A stretch of DNA of 15,003 bases from an uncultured Clostridia bacterium. GTDB lineage: Bacteria; Bacillota; Clostridia; Peptostreptococcales; Anaerovoracaceae. Positions 1 to 5,327 of the stretch are shown piece after piece. Under the pieces are notes generated by a model. It was not told where the DNA came from, searched no databases, and was given only the letters and a program-made list of their open reading frames with translations. The stretch lies in the NCBI GenBank assembly GCA_937915045.1, contig CALDNM010000202.1:1-15003 (forward strand), written 5' to 3'. The translations under genes were made by a program, and so were the position numbers. The stretch's first letter is position 1. Each line of letters begins with the position of its first letter.

Positions 1-205
1 CATTAGAGAGTTTTTCGAAAAACCAAGAATGAGCAAAAGCAATGGAAGAATGACAGATATTCGAAGTGGAACACTCATGTGTCACAAATCATGAGTCGTG
101 AGCGAATTAATGTCAGAAGTTCGATCCCGCTTCAGAAACCCTGCAGCAGGAGCTTTACATTTTCACTTGTGCACTAGGTTTTGTAAACGTTTTCTGATAA
201 ACGCC
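1..205. other. Upstream intergenic region with no supported gene
   Basis: I see no convincing gene here. Two weak possibilities exist. On the minus strand, an open frame runs from an ATG at 78-76 off the left edge and would encode a very hydrophobic N-terminus (MSVPLRISVILPLLLLILGF), but it has no Shine-Dalgarno sequence. On the plus strand, a frame open from base 2 ends at TGA 92-94 and could be the tail of an upstream gene, but its residues look like nothing known. Small palindromes are present: GTTTTTCGAAAAAC at 10-23, ACTCATG (73-79) facing CATGAGT (90-96), and CCTGCAGCAGG at 140-150. None is followed by a T-run, so none is a clear intrinsic terminator. Confidence 0.5.
181..195 (+). promoter_or_regulatory. 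cre-like (CcpA-type) operator candidate
   Basis: The 15 bases TTGTAAACGTTTTCT fit every fixed position of the degenerate Firmicute cre consensus WTGNAANCGNWNNCW. The site ends 10 bases before the -35 box of the feo promoter, a position where CcpA-family proteins more often activate than repress. The consensus is loose, so chance matches occur; the link to carbon control is inference. Confidence 0.35.
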
Positions 206-234
206 TTGACAGAACGAAGATTCTTTATTATTAT
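206..234 (+). promoter_or_regulatory. Sigma-A-type promoter of feoAB
   Basis: A perfect -35 box TTGACA (206-211) and a -10 box TATTAT (229-234, one mismatch from TATAAT) are separated by exactly 17 bases. Transcription would start near 241, about 43 bases before feoA. This is one of the two best promoters in the window and fits a gene pair that is repressed by an operator at the start site rather than by a weak promoter. Confidence 0.85.
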
Positions 235-237
235 CAT

Positions 238-257
238 GTTAGTCAAAACTAACTTAA
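238..257 (+). promoter_or_regulatory. DtxR/IdeR-like iron operator at the feo start site
   Basis: A perfect 6-base inverted repeat, GTTAGT (238-243) and ACTAAC (248-253), is separated by CAAA. Positions 239-257 agree with the DtxR/IdeR consensus TTAGGTTAGCCTAACCTAA at 13 of 19 places. The site lies directly behind the -10 box and covers the predicted transcription start, so a bound metalloregulator would block initiation. A Fur box (TGATAATNATTATCA type) is not seen beyond one ATTATCA half at 230-236. That the site binds a DtxR-family repressor with ferrous iron is inference from motif and context. Confidence 0.6.
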
Positions 258-283
258 GGCATGTATAGAGCACGGAGGTACTA

Positions 284-505
284 ATGACGCTTGATGCAGG
301 AAAGCCCAATTCAGATTATATAATAGACAGTATGGAACTCCCTCAGGCAGCGGAAAAGCACCTGGAGGCTCTTGGAATGACACATGGCACAAAGATATCT
401 GTCCTGAACAACAAAAGCAAAGGGACTCTGATAGTAAAAGTCAGAGGGACAAGATTCGCGATGGGAAAGGGGATATCCGGGAATATCATGGTGACTGAAG
501 CATGA
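284..505 (+). CDS. feoA: FeoA, ferrous iron transport accessory protein
   Basis: This 73-residue protein has the length and pattern of FeoA, the small cytosolic SH3-like partner of the FeoB transporter. Typical features are the early hydrophobic segment, a central LEALGMTHGTKISVL (FeoA proteins usually read LxxLGLxxGxxI here) and the closing stretch FAMGKGISGNIMV, which matches the family's usual ending around a lysine- and glycine-rich turn. The ATG is preceded by GGAGG at 274-278 with 5 bases spacing. The stop overlaps the feoB start as ATGA, indicating translational coupling. FeoA is thought to modulate the FeoB GTPase or transport activity; its exact role is still debated. The gene is the first of the operon, behind a strong promoter and a DtxR-like operator. 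Confidence 0.93.
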   Translation: MTLDAGKPNSDYIIDSMELPQAAEKHLEALGMTHGTKISVLNNKSKGTLIVKVRGTRFAMGKGISGNIMVTEA

Positions 506-2565
506 GCGGAGTGATGAGACAGGAAGCTACGATCGGTTTCGTGGGAAATCCAAATTGCGGCAAAACAACACTTTTCAACGCGTTCAGCGGAGCAAATCTC
601 AAAGTCGCCAACTGGCCTGGAGTCACAGTTGAAAAAGTCGAAGGCATGATGAAATACAAAGGACACCGGTTCAAGATAGTCGATCTTCCGGGTACTTACA
701 GCCTTACTTCATATACGATGGAAGAGCAGGTAGCGAGGAACTACATCCTCAGTGATGATGTCGATCTTATAGTAGACGTCGTAGACGCTTCTTCTCTCGA
801 AAGAAATCTTTATCTTACTCTGCAGCTTCTCGAACTGGGGAAACCGGTCGTGATCGCTCTCAATATGATGGACATTGTTAAAAAAAGAGGGATGGAAATA
901 GACCTTCACAGACTCCCGGAAATGCTCGGAGTGCCTGTTATCCCCGTTTCAGCGAGGAAAAAGGAAGGCCTTTCTGTTTTGATGCATGCCGTACATCACC
1001 ACATCAAGGCGAAGCATCCTGACAAACTGATACATGGTCATGATTTCGCGGATCATCCGTCACATCACGCGCACGATCATCATAAAGATTATACGATGGT
1101 ATACAGCGATGAGATCGAGGATAAGATAGACTATATAATAGATAAACTCAGAGAAAAATATCCGGAGCTCAAAAATTACAGATGGCACGCGCTCAAGATG
1201 CTTGAACAGGACGCGGAGATAATGAAAAAATTTCCCGTGGATATTTCCGATATCGTCGACAGAAGTTATGAATCGGATATCATAAATGAAAAATACGACT
1301 TCATAGAAGAGATCATGAATGAAGTCATAATGAATAAAGCGGAGAAAGAAGCGACGACAGACAGAGTTGACGCCATTCTTACACATAAAATCTGGAGTAT
1401 ACCGATCTTTCTTGGTATCATGGCAGTCGTTTTCTGGCTGACTTTCGTTGTCGGTGATTTTTTCAAAGGATTTTTTGTAACTTTCATAAACTGGATAAGC
1501 GAGCAGGCAATGGCGGGACTGACTCTCGCGGGAGCCGCGCCGGGTCTGACTTCGCTGGTCACACATGGGATCATAGCGGGTGTCGGAGCGATATTGACAT
1601 TCCTGCCTAATATCTTCATGCTATTTCTCGCGCTTGCTTTCCTTGAGGACAGCGGATATATGTCGAGGGTGGCGTATGTCATGGACGGGATCATGGGAAG
1701 ACTCGGCCTTTCGGGCAGGGCGTTCATACCGATGATACTGGGATTCGGATGCACGGTGCCGGCGATAATGGCATCGCGCGCGCTTGAGACAAAACGCGAC
1801 AGACTGCGTGTCATGCTCGTGACTCCTTTCATGTCATGCAGCGCGAGGCTCACAGTTTTCATTCTGTTTTCAGAAATGTTTTTCCCAAAGCACGCCATGC
1901 TTGCGGCGTACTCGCTTTACGTCATTGGATTCGCTGTGGCTATATTTGTCGCTTTCATTATCCATCTGTTCGATAAACAGGAAACGGAACATCAGCTTCT
2001 CATAGAGCTTCCGGAATACAAAGCTCCAAGCGCCAGAACTGTGATCATATATGTCTGGGAAAAAGTGAAAGGATACCTCAGCAAAGCAGGCACTGTCATA
2101 TTCATCGCGTCGATCGCTGTCTGGTTTATCCTCAATTTCGGAGTACACGGATACACGACAGACGTTACGCTAAGTATCGGCTCGATCATAGGAAAATTCC
2201 TTGTGCCGTTCTTCAAGCCTATAGGACTCGGGTACTGGCAGATCGCGCTGGCCCTCATTGCCGGTATCTCAGCGAAAGAAGTCGTCGTATCGAGTACGGC
2301 AGTACTTTATGGAGTCACGAATATAAATTCCGCGGCAGGCATGGCATCGCTCGCGGGTCTTCTTGGATCATCGGGATTCGGACAGCTGAACGCTTACTGT
2401 CTCATGATATTCTGCCTCCTCTATGTGCCTTGCGCCGCGTCGCTCGCTGTTATCAAAAAGGAATCGGGGAGCTGGAAATGGACTACGGGTGTAGCTCTGT
2501 TCCAGATCGCTGTGGCATGGGTGCTGTCTTTCATCGTGTTCCAAGTAGGATCGCTTATTATTTAA
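502..2565 (+). CDS. feoB: FeoB, ferrous iron transporter with GTPase domain
   Basis: FeoB imports Fe2+ across the cytoplasmic membrane. The 687-residue product has the full domain order. The N-terminal G domain shows G1 GNPNCGKT (15-22), the G2 Thr in WPGVTVEK (T42), G3 DLPG (61-64), G4 NMMD (121-124) and G5 SAR (150-152). A helical region follows, and from about residue 295 a polytopic membrane part with both Gate motifs: GFGCTVPA (Cys417) and YVPCAASL (Cys644). The length is usual for Firmicute FeoB. An unusual stretch at 162-194 holds 13 histidines in 33 residues, between the G domain and the membrane part, and may bind metal. The start at 502 overlaps the feoA stop by ATGA. There is no good ribosome site, so translation probably depends on coupling; an ATG at 514 is a less likely alternative. 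Confidence 0.97.
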   Translation: MSGVMRQEATIGFVGNPNCGKTTLFNAFSGANLKVANWPGVTVEKVEGMMKYKGHRFKIVDLPGTYSLTSYTMEEQVARNYILSDDVDLIVDVVDASSLERNLYLTLQLLELGKPVVIALNMMDIVKKRGMEIDLHRLPEMLGVPVIPVSARKKEGLSVLMHAVHHHIKAKHPDKLIHGHDFADHPSHHAHDHHKDYTMVYSDEIEDKIDYIIDKLREKYPELKNYRWHALKMLEQDAEIMKKFPVDISDIVDRSYESDIINEKYDFIEEIMNEVIMNKAEKEATTDRVDAILTHKIWSIPIFLGIMAVVFWLTFVVGDFFKGFFVTFINWISEQAMAGLTLAGAAPGLTSLVTHGIIAGVGAILTFLPNIFMLFLALAFLEDSGYMSRVAYVMDGIMGRLGLSGRAFIPMILGFGCTVPAIMASRALETKRDRLRVMLVTPFMSCSARLTVFILFSEMFFPKHAMLAAYSLYVIGFAVAIFVAFIIHLFDKQETEHQLLIELPEYKAPSARTVIIYVWEKVKGYLSKAGTVIFIASIAVWFILNFGVHGYTTDVTLSIGSIIGKFLVPFFKPIGLGYWQIALALIAGISAKEVVVSSTAVLYGVTNINSAAGMASLAGLLGSSGFGQLNAYCLMIFCLLYVPCAASLAVIKKESGSWKWTTGVALFQIAVAWVLSFIVFQVGSLII

Positions 2566-2578
2566 GGTTAAAATAGAG

Positions 2579-2611
2579 CCGGATCTGTGTTAATATATTA
2601 TATAGATCTGG
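2579..2611 (+). repeat. Inverted repeat overlapping the next ribosome site
   Basis: CCGGATCT (2579-2586) can pair with AGATCTGG (2604-2611) as an 8-base-pair stem with one G-T wobble. The 17-base AT-rich loop contains the perfect palindrome TAATATATTA (2591-2600). The right arm includes the first two G bases of the GGAGGG ribosome site of the following gene. No T-run follows, so this is unlikely to be an intrinsic terminator for feoB. It could be an RNA hairpin that masks the ribosome site, or a DNA operator over a -10-like TATTAT (2596-2601). Confidence 0.5.
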
Positions 2612-2615
2612 AGGG
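2610..2615 (+). promoter_or_regulatory. Ribosome binding site that sets a TTG start
   Basis: GGAGGG lies 8 bases before TTG at 2624. The nearby GTG at 2619 and TTG at 2617 run straight into stops, and no in-frame ATG occurs for many codons, so the TTG start is the only one consistent with this site and with the conserved N-terminus that follows. Confidence 0.75.
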
Positions 2616-2623
2616 TTTGTGAA

Positions 2624-4162
2624 TTGATAGGATATACATGTAAATATGCCCCTGTAGAACTTCTGCAGGCACTGGGCGGTCAATGTGTTTTTATAAATGA
2701 GAACGTTATCGATTTTCACGGCGACAGCGATATAGCGAGGCTCAAGGGAATAAAATACGCGAGGACTCTGCTGACGAGATGCAGAGAATCGGGGATAAAA
2801 GAACTGGTAATCACCGGATGCAGCGATGTATCACAGAGAGCTTATGATGTACTTCGCGCCGGTACAGATTTCCGGTTTTTGTTTTATATGGATCTGCCGT
2901 ACAAGGGCGACAAGATGGCTGTCATGCAGTTCAAAGCCGAACTGATACGTTTCATGCAGGAGTATTCGAATTACAAAAAAGAAGACATCATGATGGAGGA
3001 CTTTCTAAGAAGGTTCGCTTTCGCGTTCACGTCCGATGCAGTAATGGACGATGAGGAATGCGGCGGCTCGCGGCATCTCGACATGCCGGCAGGCCAGATG
3101 TCGTTCGATGAGCTCATGGAATGGTACGCGGAAGGACTGCTGCAGCAGGAGCCTTGCGTCAGGATGGGCGGATCGTCAGAAGAAATGTTCGAAGCTGAGC
3201 CAGAAGTGGTTTTCGCGGATGAAACAACTGAAGAAGCAATACCTGAAGAAGACGAAGTCCCGGATAATACCGAGGAGACTGAAGAACCGAAAAAACCGGA
3301 TGAAAACTTAATTGAAAGCAGCCGGACGGTAAGTGAAGCCCTGAACGAAAAAGAAAAAAAAGAACTTCCGGACATCATTTTCGGAGGGATAGATATCGGT
3401 TATTCCTACACAAAAGTAGTCCTCATAGATGAAAAATTCGATATCATCGCAAAATCGAAGATCCCATCTACTGTGAACCCTGACCTTGACACTTTGAAGG
3501 CTTTTGGGAACATACACGATGAGACGGGCATCGAGATGGAAGGTATAACCGCGATCACAGCATGCGGCGACGGGACTAAAAAACTTGGATTCCCTGTAGA
3601 TACTAAAAATGAAGCGGAATGTCTCATAAAAGGAGCCTTAAGAAGTGTACCGGGCGCAAGGACAGCGGTCGATCTTGGAGGCCGCGGAACAAGGGCATAT
3701 CATCTTGGAAGGAACGGTGAGTTGAAAGGTACCGCAAAAGATGACGAATGCGCGTCAGCTGCCGGTATCTACCTTGAAAACGCGGCGAAAGAGCTGCAGG
3801 TGACTATGGAAGAATTCTTCGCTTTAGGTGAAGAATGGGAAGAAGACATCTCACTGCAATCAGGATGCGCTGTTTTTGATCTTTCAGAAATAAGAACGCT
3901 GGCTGTCTCAAATGAGCCTTACTCGGATATAATCCACGCGGCAGATAAAGTGTTTGCCGGCAAGGCCGCTGAGGTAGTGACAAGGATAAAAGCGAAAGTA
4001 CCTGTCGTAGTGACAGGCGGCGCGTCACTCGACGCTGACGCGATGAAAATGATCGAAGACAGATCGCACACAGAGCTCATAAAAGCAGAGGACCCTGAAT
4101 ACTGCTGTTCTTTTGGAGCTGCTGTTTTCGCATGTGAATCAGGGAATGAGGACGATCAATGA
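2624..4162 (+). CDS. HgdB-like / 2-hydroxyacyl-CoA dehydratase activase fusion
   Basis: The 512-residue protein has two parts. Residues 1-150 resemble the first half of the HgdB/BcrC-type dehydratase subunit: an opening GYTCKYAPVELLQALGG, then ITGCSDVSQRAYDVL (63-77) and FYMDLPYKGD. The second half of a normal HgdB subunit (about 380 residues) is missing. An acidic linker (about 185-240) leads to an ASKHA-fold activase domain: phosphate loop GIDIGYSYTK (255-264), DLGGRGTR (350-357), cluster cysteines Cys376 and Cys415, and the adenosine motif VVVTGGASL. The 39-residue spacing equals that of Cys127 and Cys166, which hold the shared [4Fe-4S] cluster of Acidaminococcus HgdC. Family activases hydrolyse ATP to push one electron into a dehydratase; no dehydratase subunit is encoded nearby. 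The usual GGQD motif is GGRG here. Start is TTG; the stop overlaps the next gene by ATGA. Domain assignment is firm, function is not. Confidence 0.8.
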   Translation: MIGYTCKYAPVELLQALGGQCVFINENVIDFHGDSDIARLKGIKYARTLLTRCRESGIKELVITGCSDVSQRAYDVLRAGTDFRFLFYMDLPYKGDKMAVMQFKAELIRFMQEYSNYKKEDIMMEDFLRRFAFAFTSDAVMDDEECGGSRHLDMPAGQMSFDELMEWYAEGLLQQEPCVRMGGSSEEMFEAEPEVVFADETTEEAIPEEDEVPDNTEETEEPKKPDENLIESSRTVSEALNEKEKKELPDIIFGGIDIGYSYTKVVLIDEKFDIIAKSKIPSTVNPDLDTLKAFGNIHDETGIEMEGITAITACGDGTKKLGFPVDTKNEAECLIKGALRSVPGARTAVDLGGRGTRAYHLGRNGELKGTAKDDECASAAGIYLENAAKELQVTMEEFFALGEEWEEDISLQSGCAVFDLSEIRTLAVSNEPYSDIIHAADKVFAGKAAEVVTRIKAKVPVVVTGGASLDADAMKMIEDRSHTELIKAEDPEYCCSFGAAVFACESGNEDDQ

Positions 4163-4872
4163 AATTTTATGTAACACAGGATGTTTTTGATAAGATCCCA
4201 AACGCGCAGTTCGGTCTGGTCAGTGTATACGGAGTCGATAACACGAAGGATCAAAAGCAGATCGAAGACGGTCTGACAGAGGCCGTAAAATCGTGTGAGG
4301 AACATTTCGAAGGAAAGAAGGTCAAGGAAGAACCTGAACTTATTCCTTACCGCGACGCATTCAGAAATATCGGGATAAACCCGAACAAATTTATGTCGTC
4401 CATCGAGGCGCTGCTGACGAGGATAGCGAAGAAAAAAGGCATGCCTTACATCAATCCTATCGTTGATCTTGGCAATGAAGTTTCGCTTTTCCATTATGTC
4501 CCAATAGGCGCGCACGATCTTGATACGATGACGGATGACGCGTTCTGCGTGAGGACAGCGACAGCGGAAGACACGTTCCTGCCGTTTGGCGCGGAAGAGA
4601 GAGAACCCGTAGATGAAGGCGAAGTGGTCTATGCTACCGGTGACAAGATACGTACTAGAAGATGGATATGGAGGCAGAGCGAAGAAGGAAAGATCACAGA
4701 AAATACGAAGGATCTGCTGTTTATCATGGATGGTTTCGATGAGAACCTTGATGAGATAATGGCTGCGAGAGAGCAGATCGCCGGTCTTCTTGAAAACGTC
4801 TTCGGATGCGCAGTTAAAAAAGGCCTGATCAATAAAGATAACATGGAATATACTTGTGAGATGGAGACATGA
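4159..4872 (+). CDS. Free-standing PheRS-type B3/B4 (tRNA editing) domain protein
   Basis: The 237-residue protein matches stand-alone B3/B4 domain proteins (COG3382 family), related to the part of the phenylalanyl-tRNA synthetase beta subunit that hydrolyses mischarged Tyr-tRNA(Phe). Characteristic blocks are YRDAFRNIGINPNKF with SIEALLTR (64-88), NPIVDLGNEVSL (99-110) and PIGAHDLD (115-122), then an R-x-A-x-x-E block near 132-138 and a late RRWIWRQSEE (167-176). It lacks every other part of PheRS. Whether stand-alone members edit aminoacyl-tRNA in trans or bind another ligand is not settled as far as I know. GAGG at 4148-4151 precedes the ATG by 7 bases. The gene overlaps both its neighbours by ATGA, so it should be made together with the activase fusion upstream and the small protein downstream. 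Confidence 0.85.
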   Translation: MKFYVTQDVFDKIPNAQFGLVSVYGVDNTKDQKQIEDGLTEAVKSCEEHFEGKKVKEEPELIPYRDAFRNIGINPNKFMSSIEALLTRIAKKKGMPYINPIVDLGNEVSLFHYVPIGAHDLDTMTDDAFCVRTATAEDTFLPFGAEEREPVDEGEVVYATGDKIRTRRWIWRQSEEGKITENTKDLLFIMDGFDENLDEIMAAREQIAGLLENVFGCAVKKGLINKDNMEYTCEMET

Positions 4873-5243
4873 TGACAGACGAAAGAGCAAAAGTGACGAC
4901 AGCATTGATGCTGGTCGAAGGGATGACAGATGAAGCATTGCGCGATTTTCTATCATATTTCAAGGATACGCTTTATGACGATCCTAAAAAGCTTACAGAA
5001 GAACTGTCATTTCTTAAAAACAAATATACCGAGGTCAAGCTCCCGACATCTTTTGAGATGGACGTCATGCTTGTGAAAGCTGAAGCGATAATCGCGAAGG
5101 CGCGCACAAAAGGAATAGAAATCTCAGACGCGCTGCCGGAGGATGAAGCTTTTTACGCGTTCGTTTACGGAGACTGCGCGTGCCAAAAGACGGTACCGGT
5201 CAGGACTCTCGATGATTTTAAAAAATACAAGGACCTGATATGA
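4869..5243 (+). CDS. Small helical protein of unknown function
   Basis: I do not recognise this 124-residue protein. It is charged and looks mainly helical, has no signal peptide or membrane segment, and ends with a GDCACQ motif (a CxC pair) followed by a short basic and hydrophobic tail. The coding assignment rests on its ATGA overlap with the B3/B4 gene, codon use like its neighbours, and the terminator right at its stop. Two adjacent ATGs are possible starts: 4869 gives the ATGA overlap, while 4872 is better spaced (5 bases) from GGAG at 4863-4866. The CxC pair could bind metal or undergo thiol chemistry, but nothing else supports that. Its position makes it the third member of the coupled cassette. 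Confidence 0.7.
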   Translation: MMTDERAKVTTALMLVEGMTDEALRDFLSYFKDTLYDDPKKLTEELSFLKNKYTEVKLPTSFEMDVMLVKAEAIIAKARTKGIEISDALPEDEAFYAFVYGDCACQKTVPVRTLDDFKKYKDLI

Positions 5244-5259
5244 ATGAGGTCCTTTTTTT
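5229..5259 (+). terminator. Intrinsic terminator overlapping the stop codon
   Basis: AAGGACCT (5229-5236) pairs perfectly with AGGTCCTT (5247-5254) around a 10-base loop, and a T-run extends to 5259. The left arm encodes the last residues (KDLI) of the small protein, and the TGA stop at 5241-5243 sits in the loop. It closes the three-gene cassette. Confidence 0.9.
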
Positions 5260-5263
5260 GCTT

Positions 5264-5291
5264 TTGAATTTAGAGGAAATCATAGTATAAT
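5264..5291 (+). promoter_or_regulatory. Promoter of the secreted NlpC/P60 gene
   Basis: TTGAAT (5264-5269) and a perfect TATAAT (5286-5291) are separated by 16 bases, just behind the upstream terminator. The predicted leader is about 30 bases long and contains GAGGG (5319-5323) close to the ATG at 5328. Confidence 0.75.
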
Positions 5292-5327
5292 AAATATAAA
5301 TCTTAATGAATATTTGATGAGGGATAT

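Noticed and set aside
227..241. Fur box in the feo promoter
   Set aside because: Only one half-site (ATTATCA) is present and it is part of the -10 region; the adjacent perfect inverted repeat fits the DtxR family better.
1266..1898. Minus-strand open frame (210 codons) inside feoB
   Set aside because: It is antisense to strongly conserved FeoB membrane segments, and the product is low-complexity with no family resemblance.
4156..4956. Long minus-strand open frame (266 codons) opposite the B3/B4 gene
   Set aside because: It mirrors a conserved plus-strand gene codon for codon, has no recognisable domain, and spans a gene boundary that is clearly coding on the other strand.
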